Counted from the first letter of the stretch, positions 1 to 9,763 are shown. The stretch is 64,000 bases of DNA from Halioglobus sp. (GCA_002699145.1 PABK01000026.1:124001-188000); one strand, 5' to 3'. Made by a program: numbers and translations. The notes: generated from the letters alone by a model not told the origin.

Positions 1-942
1 CAGCCGGATATCCCGCTGGCCATGGAAATCAACACACGCTATACCATTGCCCAGCTGTACTTCGTGCAGGAGCAGTGGCAGCGCGGTATCGACGCGCTGC
101 TGGAGTGGTTCGGCATGACCGAGTCGCCGAACGCCAACGCCTACGTGCTACTCGCCCAGGGTTACTACCAGACCAAGGATTACGACAAGGCCCTGGCCAA
201 CGTCGAGAAAGCCATCAATATCTACAAGGAAAAGGGCAACGTACCGAAGGAGCAGTGGTACAACCTGGCGCGTTTCCTCTACTTCGAGAAGAACGATACC
301 GACAAGACGGTCGCCACCCTCGAGGAACTGCTCAAGTACTATCCCAAGAAGGCCTACTGGGTGCAGATTTCTCACATGTACGGTGAGCAGAAGCGCGAAA
401 AGGACCAGCTGGCGGCGATGGAAACCGCCTACGTGCAGGACATGCTGGACAAGGGTACCGAGCTGACCACGATGGCCTACCTCTACCTCAACGCGGATGT
501 ACCCTACAAGGCGGCGAAGGTGATGGACAAGGGCCTGAAGAGCGAGGCTATAGAGGGCAAGTCCAAGGACTGGGAGCTGACCGGCAACGCCTGGCGCCAG
601 GCCCAGGAGATCGACCGCGCCATCCCGGCGATGGAGAAGGCGGCGTCGAAATCCGACAAGGGTGAACTGTACGCCAGGCTGGGCAACATCTACCTGGACA
701 ATGACCAGTTCAAGAAGGCGGTGACCGCCCTGAACAAGGGCCTGCAGCGCGGCGGTATCAAGCGCCCCGACACGGCCCGCCTGGTCCTGGGCATGGCCTA
801 TTTCAACCTCAAGCAGTACGACAACGCGCGCAAGGCCTTCAAGGCGGCCGGCCGCGACGAGCGCTCCGCCAAGTACGCGAACCAGTGGATCAAGTACATG
901 GATTCAGAGCTCGAGCGCCAGAAACAGCTCGCCGAGGGCTAG
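1..942 (+). CDS. TPR-repeat protein of a TonB/ExbBD system (5' end outside window)
   Basis: The reading frame is already open at base 1, so the gene starts upstream and only the last 313 codons are present; the first in-window ATG is at 22. The protein is soluble-looking and made of repeated helix pairs; repeats such as AYVLLAQGYYQTKDYDKAL, ELYARLGNIYLDNDQFKKAV and ARLVLGMAYFNLKQYDNARK fit tetratricopeptide repeats. The sequence resembles the TPR protein that follows exbB2-exbD2-tonB2 in Vibrio, Shewanella and marine gammaproteobacteria, where it supports TonB-dependent uptake. That role is inferred because the other genes lie outside the window. The last 15 bases, stop codon included, are tandemly duplicated. 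Confidence 0.8.
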   Translation, partial: QPDIPLAMEINTRYTIAQLYFVQEQWQRGIDALLEWFGMTESPNANAYVLLAQGYYQTKDYDKALANVEKAINIYKEKGNVPKEQWYNLARFLYFEKNDTDKTVATLEELLKYYPKKAYWVQISHMYGEQKREKDQLAAMETAYVQDMLDKGTELTTMAYLYLNADVPYKAAKVMDKGLKSEAIEGKSKDWELTGNAWRQAQEIDRAIPAMEKAASKSDKGELYARLGNIYLDNDQFKKAVTALNKGLQRGGIKRPDTARLVLGMAYFNLKQYDNARKAFKAAGRDERSAKYANQWIKYMDSELERQKQLAEG

Positions 943-957
943 CTCGCCGAGGGCTAG
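928..957 (+). repeat. 15-bp tandem duplication spanning a stop codon
   Basis: The unit CTCGCCGAGGGCTAG occurs twice head to tail (928-942 and 943-957). The first copy holds the last four codons and TAG stop of the TPR gene; the second repeats the TAG in the same frame, giving tandem in-frame stops 15 bases apart. It looks like a recent slippage event. Confidence 0.9.
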
Positions 958-1006
958 CCGCAACGGGCTGCTGTGGCCCGGCAGTCAACACAAAAGCGGC
1001 CGACAC

Positions 1007-1038
1007 AAAAAAAGGAGCTCCACGGGAGCTCCTTTTTT
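1007..1038. terminator. Bidirectional Rho-independent terminator
   Basis: Stem GGAGCTCC (1014-1021), loop ACG, stem GGAGCTCC (1025-1032), flanked by seven A on the left and six T on the right. It is therefore a proper intrinsic terminator on both strands and sits between the convergent TPR and cold-shock genes. Confidence 0.93.
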
Positions 1039-1088
1039 ATTACCTGCCTTTGTAGCTTGCTGATCGGTGTTGATCAGATCGGAGCTGA

Positions 1089-1295
1089 TCAGATGGGTAC
1101 AACGTTCTCCGCCTGAGGGCCCTTCTGCCCGTCGGTCACCGTGAATTCGACTTTCTGGCCATCGGCCAGGGTCTTGAAACCATCCGCCTGGATGGCGCTG
1201 AAATGAACGAATACATCGGGCCCGTCTTCCCGCTCGATAAAACCAAAGCCCTTGGTTTCGTTGAACCACTTAACCGTTCCGGTTGTTGTAGACAT
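1089..1295 (-). CDS. Cold-shock-domain protein (CspA family)
   Basis: This 68-residue single-domain protein has the usual CspA length. It carries both nucleic-acid-binding motifs: RNP1 as KGFGFI near residues 15-20 and RNP2 as VFVHF near 28-32, plus the starting TGTVKWFN strand. The family binds single-stranded DNA and RNA, melts secondary structure and acts as an RNA chaperone in the cytoplasm. It is monocistronic: a bidirectional terminator follows it, and about 220 bases of non-coding DNA lie upstream. Whether it is cold-induced or constitutive cannot be told from the protein. Paralogues are common, so I give no gene number. Confidence 0.96.
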   Translation of the reverse strand: MSTTTGTVKWFNETKGFGFIEREDGPDVFVHFSAIQADGFKTLADGQKVEFTVTDGQKGPQAENVVPI

Positions 1296-1440
1296 AATGT
1301 GTACCTGTAGTGCTCTCGACGCCGATGTGGCGTCCTCTCCGTGTAGTAATTATTTATGTTAAACGTACCGATGACCTTGAAGGAGGAACCTCGACCGTGC
1401 GCATAAATACCCGCTGGGACTACCCAGCCTCCACAGTGTA
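1296..1440 (-). promoter_or_regulatory. Probable long 5' leader of the cold-shock gene
   Basis: The minus strand upstream of the csp start holds a TACACT -10-like hexamer (1435-1440), which would give a leader of roughly 130 bases, and an AT-rich stretch around 1345-1365. Long leaders are typical of cold-inducible csp mRNAs. No clear -35 was found, so the start site is uncertain. Bases 1441-1516 hold nothing I recognise. Confidence 0.35.
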
Positions 1441-1516
1441 GCACCTAAATCGCGGCTGCACAGGGCGGCAAGTAATGAATTTTTCGCACAAATTGGTCAT
1501 TTTCGACCAGTGGGGA

Positions 1517-2482
1517 TTACCCGAGCGGGGTATGGGCCGCCCCGATCAACCCGGTGTCGGGGCTGGTGACGGCGAACAGGGGTACGCGGGCCAGGTGCGG
1601 CGCCATGTCGCCCTTGGCCTGGAAGCGCGCGCAAAACTCGCTGTTCTCCAGCAGGGGCAGGATACGCGGCACGATACCCCCGGCGAGGTAGAGGCCACCG
1701 TAACTGCCGGTGGCGAGCACGTAGTCGCCGCCGGCCGAGCCCAGCAGGGCGCAGAATACGGCCACGGCCTCGGCGCACAGGGGGGATTCGCCGGCCAGCG
1801 CGGCGCTGGACACCTGCGCCGGGGTCAGGTCTTGCACGGGCTGCCCGCGCACCTCGGCCAGGGCCCGGTACAGGCGCGCCAGGCCGGGGCCGGAGAGCAG
1901 CAGTTCGGCGTGCACTTCGCCGTGCCGCGGCAGCAGCGCGGCAAACAGCGCCAGTTCCAGCTCGTTCGCCGCCGCCAGGCCCATGTGGCCGGGTTCGGAT
2001 GCGCAGGCGACCGGCGTCTGCTGGCAGAACTCCAGCGTGGCGCCGCCCAGCCCGGTGCCCGGCCCGAGCACGGCGAGCTTGCGGCAGTCCGGGTCCAGGC
2101 CCGCGCGCAGAGCGTGCAGCTCCGCCGCGCCCAGGTGGGGCAGGGCGAAGGCATTGCCTTCGAAGTCGTTGATACAGCGCAACTGCGCGAAGCCGAAGCG
2201 CGCGGCCAACTCGCTGGCGGAGAACGACCAGTCGATGTTCAACATGCGCACCCGGTCGCGGAACGGCGGCGCGGCCACCGCCAGGCAGCACTGTGCCGGG
2301 ACCGGGCCGGGCAGGTCGTCCAGCCAGGCCGCGATGATCGCCTCCAGGCCGGCGTGTTCGCGATTGTTGTAGGCGCGGCGGGCGGAGAGCTCACCGCTGG
2401 CGGGGTCGAACAGCGCCAGGCGCGTGTTGGTGCCGCCGATATCGCCGACCAGGCGTGTGCTGCCGCTGGGTGACGCCGCCAT
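1517..2482 (-). CDS. glk: Glucokinase
   Basis: 321 residues, matching the bacterial glucokinase family (PF02685), which phosphorylates glucose with ATP to glucose 6-phosphate in the cytoplasm. The N-terminal phosphate-binding loop GDIGGTNTRLALF, the sugar-site segment INDFEGNAFALP, LGPGTGLGGA, SEPGHMGL and the C-terminal GSYGGLYLAGG segment are all present in order. The ATG at 2482 was chosen because it begins just before the phosphate-binding loop and lies 5 bases after the pyruvate kinase stop. The frame stays open further upstream, but that part runs inside the pyk gene and has no family resemblance. No strong ribosome site is visible, so translation is probably coupled to pyk. Confidence 0.93.
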   Translation of the reverse strand: MAASPSGSTRLVGDIGGTNTRLALFDPASGELSARRAYNNREHAGLEAIIAAWLDDLPGPVPAQCCLAVAAPPFRDRVRMLNIDWSFSASELAARFGFAQLRCINDFEGNAFALPHLGAAELHALRAGLDPDCRKLAVLGPGTGLGGATLEFCQQTPVACASEPGHMGLAAANELELALFAALLPRHGEVHAELLLSGPGLARLYRALAEVRGQPVQDLTPAQVSSAALAGESPLCAEAVAVFCALLGSAGGDYVLATGSYGGLYLAGGIVPRILPLLENSEFCARFQAKGDMAPHLARVPLFAVTSPDTGLIGAAHTPLG

Positions 2483-2487
2483 GCCGC

Positions 2488-3936
<1,449 letters not shown>

Positions 3937-4018
3937 CCTGATCCCCCCGTGTGTACGCGCGGCATTGTATCGCAGCTGGTGCGCGAATGCCGTGAGCCGC
4001 GGCCGGAAATCCTGTCAG

Positions 4019-4984
4019 TTAATACCGCCGCGCGCGCCGCGCCAGGTAGTCCAGCACGAGGTCCGGGAAATCGGTGAACAGGCCGTCGACGGCCAGTTCA
4101 CCGATAAACAGGTCCAGCAGCGTGTCGAAATCGCCGATGCCGGCGGGCAGGTCGTCGCGGCGGAAGGTGTAGGGGTGTACAGCCAGGCCGCGCTCGCGGG
4201 CGCGCTGCACCAGGGGGTCGATGCGCGCCGAGCCGTCCGCCGCCTGCCCCAGGTAAATGTGCGACAGCCAGGGGCCGATGGCGTCGGCGTAGGTCGCCAC
4301 CTCGTCCAGGCCCTGTGCAGTGCGCAGGTAATCGAAGTCGACCGCGCTGTCCTCGCCCCAGGCCGGGTCGGCGATCAGCTGCACCAGTGGCAGGGGGGTG
4401 GCCAGCATGTCGCGCAGCAGGCGCAGCGTGGCGTCGTCGAAGCACTGCAGGAAAACCTGGCCGGGCCTGTCCGCGTAGCCCTTTTCCGCCAGCACCGCCA
4501 GCACCGCGGCGGGCAGGTCCAGTCCCGCTGCGCGGTGGCGGTTGGGCGACTTGAGCTCCACGTACAGCCCGGTGCGGCGGCCCCGGCTGTGGTCCAGGCC
4601 GGCGATGAGGTCCAGTTCCTCGCCCAGTGTGGGCACCCGGAACAGGTCGACCGCGGTGGGAAAGCGCTGCGGGTAGACTGCCTCACCACCCGACCCGCGC
4701 CGCTCGTGCACGTGCAGGCGGCGCACTTCCTCAAGGCTGAAATCAACGGCGTGGTAGTGCCCGTCCGGCCGCGCGCGGCCGGGAAACTGCCGCGCCACAT
4801 CGGTGGTGCTGTCGAGGAAAATATCGTGCAGGACGATGGGCACCCCGTCGCGGGTCAGCACCACGTCCTGTTCGATGAAGTCGGCGCCCATGCCGTGCGC
4901 CAGGGCCTTGGCGGCCAGGGTGTGTTCAGGCAGGTAGCCGCAGGCGCCCCGGTGGGCGATGACCAGAGGCCCGGGTGAGGGCAC
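4019..4984 (-). CDS. Glycerophosphodiester phosphodiesterase (GlpQ-like)
   Basis: 321 residues from a GTG start at 4984. The GDPD-family active-site pattern is clear: His11-Arg12 in AHRGACGYLPEHT, Glu20, the metal-binding EQD of FIEQDVVLT, and His in IVLHDIFL. These enzymes hydrolyse glycerophosphodiesters to glycerol 3-phosphate and an alcohol. The layout matches GlpQ rather than the shorter UgpQ, but unlike periplasmic GlpQ there is no signal peptide from this start, so location is uncertain. The gene follows the solute-binding protein gene by 9 bases and is probably co-transcribed with it. Confidence 0.88.
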   Translation of the reverse strand: MPSPGPLVIAHRGACGYLPEHTLAAKALAHGMGADFIEQDVVLTRDGVPIVLHDIFLDSTTDVARQFPGRARPDGHYHAVDFSLEEVRRLHVHERRGSGGEAVYPQRFPTAVDLFRVPTLGEELDLIAGLDHSRGRRTGLYVELKSPNRHRAAGLDLPAAVLAVLAEKGYADRPGQVFLQCFDDATLRLLRDMLATPLPLVQLIADPAWGEDSAVDFDYLRTAQGLDEVATYADAIGPWLSHIYLGQAADGSARIDPLVQRARERGLAVHPYTFRRDDLPAGIGDFDTLLDLFIGELAVDGLFTDFPDLVLDYLARRARRY

Positions 4985-4993
4985 GGCCGCCGC

Positions 4994-5803
4994 TCAGGGC
5001 AGGGCCGCGACCCAGGAGCTGTCCTCGAACCACTTTTCGCGCAGCTTGTTCAGCACGCCGCTTTTCTCGTAGGCGCGCAGGTAGTTTTCCACCAGGTTCT
5101 GGAACTGCAGGTCGTCCTTGCTCACGGCGATGCCGATGGGCTCCAGTGTCAGCGGCTGTTCCAGGGTGGTGAAGCCGGCCTCGGGATAGCGCAGCACCGA
5201 GAGCACGCACATCGGCATGTCGGCGACCATCGCGTCGGCCTTGCCATCGACCAGCTGCTGTACGCCCTCGTCGTAACTCGATACCGGGACCAGGGTCGCC
5301 TCGGGAGCCGCGTCGCGCACGAAGGTGGCGCTGGTGGAATTGCTCAGGGCGACCAGTTTCAGGTCCTTGCGATTGAAGTCCGCCGTGGAGCTGACCCTGG
5401 CCAGCGTTTCGCTGCGCGTGAGAATGGACTTGCCGGACATCATGTAAGGGCCGACGAAGGACACCATCTCGGTGCGCTCGGGTGTGATAGACATGCCTGA
5501 AATAATCAGGTCGATCTCGTTGTCATCCAGCGCCCCCATGAGTTCACCGAAGGGCATCGCCTTGATCTCCAGCTTGACGCGCATGGCGGCGGCCAGGGCC
5601 TGGGCGAGATCCACGTCGAAGCCCATCAGGCCACCCTGCCGGTTGGTCATGGTCATGGGCGGCTGGTTTCCCGACATGCCGACCTTCAGCGTGCGGAAGT
5701 CGATGATGCGCTGCAGGGTGTCGCCGGCCAGGGCGGTAACGGGCAGCAGGCTTGCAGCGGCCAGTAACGTCGCCGCGATCAGGTGCTTGAATGCCTTGTA
5801 CAT
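4994..5803 (-). CDS. Periplasmic polar amino-acid-type solute-binding protein
   Basis: 269 residues. The ATG at 5803 has a good ribosome site (AAGGAG about 10 bases upstream) and begins a classic signal peptide (MYKAFKHLIAATLLAAASL, cleavage after LALA/TALA), so the longer in-frame start at 5851 is rejected. The mature part fits SBP_bac_3: LKVGMSGNQPPMT, GFDVDLAQALAA, then AMPFGELMGALDDNEIDLII and MSITPERT, which form the amino-acid-binding lobes. No ABC permease or ATPase genes are adjacent, so it either serves a transporter encoded elsewhere or acts as a sensor or orphan. The ligand is unknown. Confidence 0.9.
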   Translation of the reverse strand: MYKAFKHLIAATLLAAASLLPVTALAGDTLQRIIDFRTLKVGMSGNQPPMTMTNRQGGLMGFDVDLAQALAAAMRVKLEIKAMPFGELMGALDDNEIDLIISGMSITPERTEMVSFVGPYMMSGKSILTRSETLARVSSTADFNRKDLKLVALSNSTSATFVRDAAPEATLVPVSSYDEGVQQLVDGKADAMVADMPMCVLSVLRYPEAGFTTLEQPLTLEPIGIAVSKDDLQFQNLVENYLRAYEKSGVLNKLREKWFEDSSWVAALP

Positions 5804-5874
5804 CGTGCTGGATCTCCTTGGGTTGGCCCGGCCGGCAAGCGCCGCGGGCATTGCATCAGGTGCGTAGTCGTTGC

Positions 5875-5904
5875 AGTGTAAGACCCTTGACTGAACTATG
5901 CCAA
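5875..5904 (-). promoter_or_regulatory. Candidate promoter of the solute-binding protein operon
   Basis: On the minus strand TTGGCA (5899-5904) and TACACT (5875-5880) are separated by 18 bases, about 70 bases upstream of the start at 5803. Confidence 0.45.
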
Positions 5905-5933
5905 TAGCACGTGCAGTGCGCTGGGAGGACAGG

Positions 5934-6617
5934 GTGAAGGTGGAGGCGTTCGACAGGGTGGTGCTGGCCGTTCCGGACCTGGCGCAGGCGCTGCAGCACT
6001 ACGCCGCGCTGTTCACCGTGCGCGCGTTGCCGGTGGACGACGCTACCGCCTGGCTGGCGCTTGGCAACACCGTGCTCGAGCTGCGCCAGCGCCCGCTGGA
6101 CAGCGCGGCGATCGAGGGCGTCGTGCTGCGCACTGCCGATGCCGGCGTCGCGGCGGCGCCCTGGGACAACCCGTTGGGGCTGTCGCTGGCGCTGTGTGAC
6201 GGCAGCGCCAGCGCGCGTTTTCGCGCCGCCGGCCAGGCGTCGTGTGCGCAGATGCGCGTGGACCACCTGGTGTTGCGCACGGCGCAGGCCGAGACGAGTA
6301 TCACGCTGTTTCGCGACCGCCTGGGTATGCGCCTCGCGCTGGACCAGAACGTGCCCGCATGGGGCGGGCGCATGCTGTTCTTTCGCGCGGGCAAGATGAC
6401 CCTGGAGGTGATTGTCTCGCCGGAGCAGGGAGGGGACGTCAGCGAGTTCTGGGGCATCGCCTACCACTGCGACGACATCGACGCGCTGTGCGCGCGCCTG
6501 GATGCGCGCGGCGTGGCGCGCTCACCGGTGCGCGAGGGGCGCAAGCCGGGCACACGGGTGGCCAGCCTGAAGAGTCACGACCTGGGCATTCCCACCCTGC
6601 TTATCGCGCCGGCCTGA
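5934..6617 (+). CDS. VOC-superfamily (glyoxalase/dioxygenase fold) protein
   Basis: 227 residues from a GTG at 5934, chosen because GGGAGG lies 5 bases upstream; an ATG at 5898 would add 12 residues with no ribosome site. Two VOC modules are visible: FDRVVLAVPDLAQALQHY at the start and VDHLVLRTAQAETSITLFRD in the middle. The second module continues to LEVIVSP and the closing TLLIAPA. His in VDHLVL and Glu in LEVIV are likely metal ligands. This fold includes glyoxalase I, extradiol dioxygenases and epimerases; the substrate cannot be told. It is divergent from the solute-binding gene. Confidence 0.8.
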   Translation: MKVEAFDRVVLAVPDLAQALQHYAALFTVRALPVDDATAWLALGNTVLELRQRPLDSAAIEGVVLRTADAGVAAAPWDNPLGLSLALCDGSASARFRAAGQASCAQMRVDHLVLRTAQAETSITLFRDRLGMRLALDQNVPAWGGRMLFFRAGKMTLEVIVSPEQGGDVSEFWGIAYHCDDIDALCARLDARGVARSPVREGRKPGTRVASLKSHDLGIPTLLIAPA

Positions 6618-6644
6618 GCCGCCGGGCGCTGTGGCGCGGGCATG

Positions 6645-6665
6645 AAAAAGGGGCCCGCGGGCCCC
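6645..6665 (-). terminator. Rho-independent terminator for the aldehyde dehydrogenase gene
   Basis: The arms GGGGCCC (6650-6656) and GGGCCCC (6659-6665) form a strong GC hairpin. Five A precede it on the plus strand, which are five T after the hairpin when read from the minus strand. It lies 20 bases past the calB stop. The plus side lacks a T-run. Confidence 0.85.
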
Positions 6666-6685
6666 TGTCGATTCGCTCGCGCCGA

Positions 6686-8143
6686 TCAGCGCTTGATCTG
6701 CATCTTGATGGTTTTTTCCGTGGCCTTGCCGAAGGGCGGGGCCATGCCGCCGAGCTTGGCGACGTTGACCTTCGCCTGGCTGTACACGGACTTGGCGTGG
6801 CTGAAGGTCTGGAAGCCCTTGAAGCCGTGGTAGGCGCCCATGCCGCTGGGACCCACGCCGCCGAAGGGCAGTTCCTCCTGCATGACGTGCATGATCACGT
6901 CGTTGATGCACACGCCGCCGGAGGTGGTGCGGCTGGTGAAGGCGGCTTCCTCGGCGGCGTCCTCGCCGAAGTAATAGGCGGCCAGCGGCCGCGGCTTGCT
7001 GTTGATGTAGTCGATGCAGTCGTCGAAGGCCTTGTAGGTGCGAATCGGCAGCAGCGGGCCGAACAGCTCCTCTTCCATCAGCTTGAGATCGTCGGCGGGC
7101 TCCGGGATCAGGGTCGGCGGAATCTTGTAGGTGCCGGCCTGCTGGTTGAAATCCTCATTTGCCGGGTTGATGGGAATGACCTGCTGCCCGCGCTCGTTCG
7201 CCTCCATCAGGTAACCGTTGAGGCGCATGTAGTGGCGCTCGTTGATCACCGAGGTGTATTCCGGGTTGTCGAGAATCTTCGGGAACATCTGCGTCACCGC
7301 TGCTTGCGCCGCCTCGATGACCTCGTGCAGTTTTTCCTCGGGCACCAGCAGGTAGTCCGGGGCCAGGCAGATCTGGCCGGCGTTCATGGTCTTGCCGACC
7401 ATGATGCGCTCCAGGGTCTTGGTGATATCCGCGCTGCGCGAGATCACCACCGGTGACTTGCCGCCCAGTTCCAGGGTGACCGGCACCAGGTTCTGCGCCG
7501 CGGCAGTGAGGATGTGGCGGGCGATGGAGGTGGCGCCGGTGAAGATCATGTGGTCGAAGGGCAGGCTGGAGAACGCCTGGCCGACCTCGGGGCCGCCGGC
7601 GAAGATCGCCACTTCCTTCGGGTCGAAGGCCTCCTCGATCATCTCGGCGATAACCTCGGAGGTGGCCGGGGTGAATTCCGAGGGCTTGATCATGGCGCGG
7701 TTGCCGGCGGCCAGCACCTGGGCCAGCGGGCTGAATACCATGTTCACGGGGAAGTTCCAGGGGGCGATGATGCCGACCACGCCCAGCGGCTGGTACTCGA
7801 CGCGCGAGCGGCCGCCGAGCAGGTTGAAGGGAAACATGGTCGGGCGCTTCTCGGGTTTCATCCACTTGCGCACGTGCTTGATGGCGTGCTTCAGTGGCGC
7901 GATGCCGGCGCCGACGTCGGTGAGCAGGGTGATTTCCCGCGGCCGGCAGGAGAAGTCGGTGTTGAGCGCCTCCACCGCCTTGTCGTTGTACTTGACCAGC
8001 ACGTCAACGGCGCGCTGCATACGATCGATGCGCGTCTCGGCGGAAACCACGCCCTCGCGCATGTAGTCCTCCCGTTGCATCTGCAGGGTGGCCTTCATCT
8101 GTTGTTCGATATCGCCCTGGGTCACTTGCTCCGGTGCATTCAT
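6686..8143 (-). CDS. calB: Coniferyl aldehyde dehydrogenase-type enzyme
   Basis: 485 residues from the ATG at 8143, which has GAGGAA at a proper distance; the in-frame extension to 8185 lacks support. It is an NAD(P)-dependent aldehyde dehydrogenase with IIAPWNFPVN, the LELGGKSPVVI glutamate loop and NAGQICLAPDY with the catalytic cysteine. C-terminal features are EEELFGPLLPI and FGGVGPSGMGAYHG. The LAPDY variant, the GGVGPSG region and the short C-terminus resemble CalB and long-chain class 3-type dehydrogenases. These oxidise coniferyl or other hydrophobic aldehydes; true substrate unproven. It is monocistronic, with its own promoter overlapped by a palindrome and its own terminator. Confidence 0.85.
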   Translation of the reverse strand: MNAPEQVTQGDIEQQMKATLQMQREDYMREGVVSAETRIDRMQRAVDVLVKYNDKAVEALNTDFSCRPREITLLTDVGAGIAPLKHAIKHVRKWMKPEKRPTMFPFNLLGGRSRVEYQPLGVVGIIAPWNFPVNMVFSPLAQVLAAGNRAMIKPSEFTPATSEVIAEMIEEAFDPKEVAIFAGGPEVGQAFSSLPFDHMIFTGATSIARHILTAAAQNLVPVTLELGGKSPVVISRSADITKTLERIMVGKTMNAGQICLAPDYLLVPEEKLHEVIEAAQAAVTQMFPKILDNPEYTSVINERHYMRLNGYLMEANERGQQVIPINPANEDFNQQAGTYKIPPTLIPEPADDLKLMEEELFGPLLPIRTYKAFDDCIDYINSKPRPLAAYYFGEDAAEEAAFTSRTTSGGVCINDVIMHVMQEELPFGGVGPSGMGAYHGFKGFQTFSHAKSVYSQAKVNVAKLGGMAPPFGKATEKTIKMQIKR

Positions 8144-8197
8144 CGCTGGATTCCTCGCCTTCGGTGGGGGTGCGCGCTCGCGCATCGCTAACCGCGC

Positions 8198-8226
8198 ATT
8201 ATAGCCCTGGACCGGGCAAAATTTAA
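8198..8226 (-). promoter_or_regulatory. Sigma-70-type promoter of the aldehyde dehydrogenase gene
   Basis: On the minus strand a perfect TATAAT -10 (8198-8203) lies 17 bases from a TTAAAT -35-like hexamer (8221-8226). The predicted start site gives a leader of about 48 bases to the ATG at 8143. Confidence 0.75.
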
Positions 8227-8245
8227 CCAGCGGGGCTGGTTAAAT
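8221..8245. promoter_or_regulatory. Perfect 25-bp palindrome overlapping the calB -35: candidate operator
   Basis: Two 11-base arms, ATTTAACCAGC and GCTGGTTAAAT, are separated by GGG. The left arm covers the calB -35 hexamer, the position expected for a repressor site. It lacks a following T-run, so a terminator is unlikely. The binding protein is not known; no classical regulator gene is directly adjacent. Confidence 0.7.
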
Positions 8246-8313
8246 GTGGCCAGGCGCGGGAATGTGCCGCCGCGCACTTGGCAGGCCCCGCCGCAACTGC
8301 TAATAATTGCCCC

Positions 8314-8661
8314 ATGGCCGATCACCACCCCGCTGCGGACTCCCGCACACCGTCCCCGCCGCATGGCTATTCCCGCCAGTGCACCCACTCGCGCGAACAG
8401 CAGATGCATATCGTGGCGGAGTTCCACGTCAACAGGATTCGCCCCAGTCGCATCGCCTACCGGGTGGGCATCGATATCGCCTTTATCGAGGCGCTGATCG
8501 CGGGGGAGGTCGAGGCGGAGCGCTTCGCCGCGCTGCTGCGCCACTACCGCGGCCAGCGTTACCGCCAGCGCCTGCGCGAGTCCAATGCGCGCTCCGGGGT
8601 GGCGCGTTACGAACTGCAGCAGCGCATCGAGCGCGAGTTTCGGGCCGAGGCCGACCTCTAG
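8314..8661 (+). CDS. Small conserved-type protein with a helix-turn-helix-like segment
   Basis: 115 residues from the ATG at 8314; no Shine-Dalgarno sequence is obvious, and an internal ATG at 8404 is an alternative. I do not recognise a named family. A helical run, HVNRIRPSRIAYRVGIDIAF followed by IEALIAGE, reads like a helix-turn-helix of the 'pick the spacing, not the sequence' kind, and the C-terminus is very Arg-rich. It is divergent from calB across the 25-bp palindrome, so a role in controlling calB is possible but unproven. It may be co-transcribed with the next two genes. Confidence 0.55.
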   Translation: MADHHPAADSRTPSPPHGYSRQCTHSREQQMHIVAEFHVNRIRPSRIAYRVGIDIAFIEALIAGEVEAERFAALLRHYRGQRYRQRLRESNARSGVARYELQQRIEREFRAEADL

Positions 8662-8714
8662 CAGGGGCGGCGCGGCGTAAACGGATAGTCACCGCAACGA
8701 GGGAGAACGGGGCC

Positions 8715-9098
8715 ATGCATACCCTGGAGGTCTGGCACGACATACTGGCCAGCGGCAAACTGGAGCGCCTGGACGAGGTGCTGGCGGACGACTGCGTCTT
8801 CCTCTCGCCGGTGGTGCACACACCGCAGCAGGGCAGGGAGCTGACCACCCTTTACCTCACCGGCGCCTACCAGGTGTTCAACGACAGCTTCCACTACGTC
8901 AAGGAGGTGGTCAGCGACGAGCACGCGGTACTGGAGTTTGTCTGCGAGGTGGATGGGGTGATGATCAACGGGGTGGATATCATGAGCTTCGACGCGCAGG
9001 GCAAGATCTGCGAGTTCAAGGTGATGGTGCGGCCGCTCAAGGCGGTGAACCTGCTGCACGCGCGCATGCGCGCGATGCTCGAGGAGCTCGCCGGGTGA
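8715..9098 (+). CDS. NTF2-like / SnoaL-type protein
   Basis: 127 residues, with an AGGGAG-type ribosome site before the ATG. The order of one helix pair then a curved sheet, with VWHDILASGKLERLDEVLAD at the start and a closing GKICEFKVMVRP strand, matches the NTF2-like/SnoaL fold. That fold includes isomerases, cyclases and many uncharacterised ligand-binding proteins. Its stop overlaps the ubiX start by four bases (GTGA), so the two are translationally coupled. Function unknown. Confidence 0.75.
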   Translation: MHTLEVWHDILASGKLERLDEVLADDCVFLSPVVHTPQQGRELTTLYLTGAYQVFNDSFHYVKEVVSDEHAVLEFVCEVDGVMINGVDIMSFDAQGKICEFKVMVRPLKAVNLLHARMRAMLEELAG

Positions 9099-9682
9099 CG
9101 CGACCGGTGATCGTCGGCATCAGCGGCGCCTCGGGCATCGTCTACGGGGTGCGCGCCCTGCAGCTGCTGCGCGCCAGCGCGGTGCCGACGCACCTGGTCA
9201 TGAGCAAGTCGGCCCGGCTCACACTGCAGCACGAGCTGGACATGGAGGCGGTGGACCTCGAGGCCCTGGCCGGGGAGGTACACCCGCCCGGCGACATCGG
9301 CGCAAGTATCGCCAGCGGCTCCTTTGCCACCGCCGGCATGCTGATCGCGCCGTGCTCGGTGCGCACCATGTCGGAGATCGCCACCGGGGTGACCTCCACC
9401 CTGCTCACCCGCGCCGCGGACGTGGTGCTCAAGGAGCGCCGCCGCCTGGTGCTGATGGTGCGCGAGACGCCCCTGCACACGGGCCACCTGCGCACCCTGA
9501 CGCAACTGTCCGAGATGGGGGCGGTGGTGGCGCCGCCGGTGCCGGCGTTCTACGCTCGCCCGGCGACGATCGACGAGCTGGTGACGCAGAGCGTGGGGCG
9601 CGCCCTGGACCTGTTCGACCTGGATGTGGCGGGGGTGGCGCGCTGGGACGGGCGCGCGGCAGCCGCCGCCGACACCTCCTGA
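9095..9682 (+). CDS. ubiX: Flavin prenyltransferase UbiX
   Basis: 195 residues from a GTG start that overlaps the upstream stop. UbiX joins a dimethylallyl group to FMN to make the prenylated flavin cofactor of UbiD decarboxylases. Signature parts are present: GISGASGIVYGVRALQLL at the flavin site, IASGSFATAGMLIAPCSVRT, and the conserved LVLMVRETPLHTGHL. Length matches the family. No ubiD gene is in the window; the product is likely used in ubiquinone synthesis or another decarboxylase elsewhere. Confidence 0.95.
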   Translation: MTRPVIVGISGASGIVYGVRALQLLRASAVPTHLVMSKSARLTLQHELDMEAVDLEALAGEVHPPGDIGASIASGSFATAGMLIAPCSVRTMSEIATGVTSTLLTRAADVVLKERRRLVLMVRETPLHTGHLRTLTQLSEMGAVVAPPVPAFYARPATIDELVTQSVGRALDLFDLDVAGVARWDGRAAAAADTS

Positions 9683-9763
9683 CCCGTTCGGGCCAGGGGG
9701 GCGAGGTAAGTACTCGCCAATCTGGTGTATGCTGGAAAACAAGGCCTGACGGGAGTGAACGCC

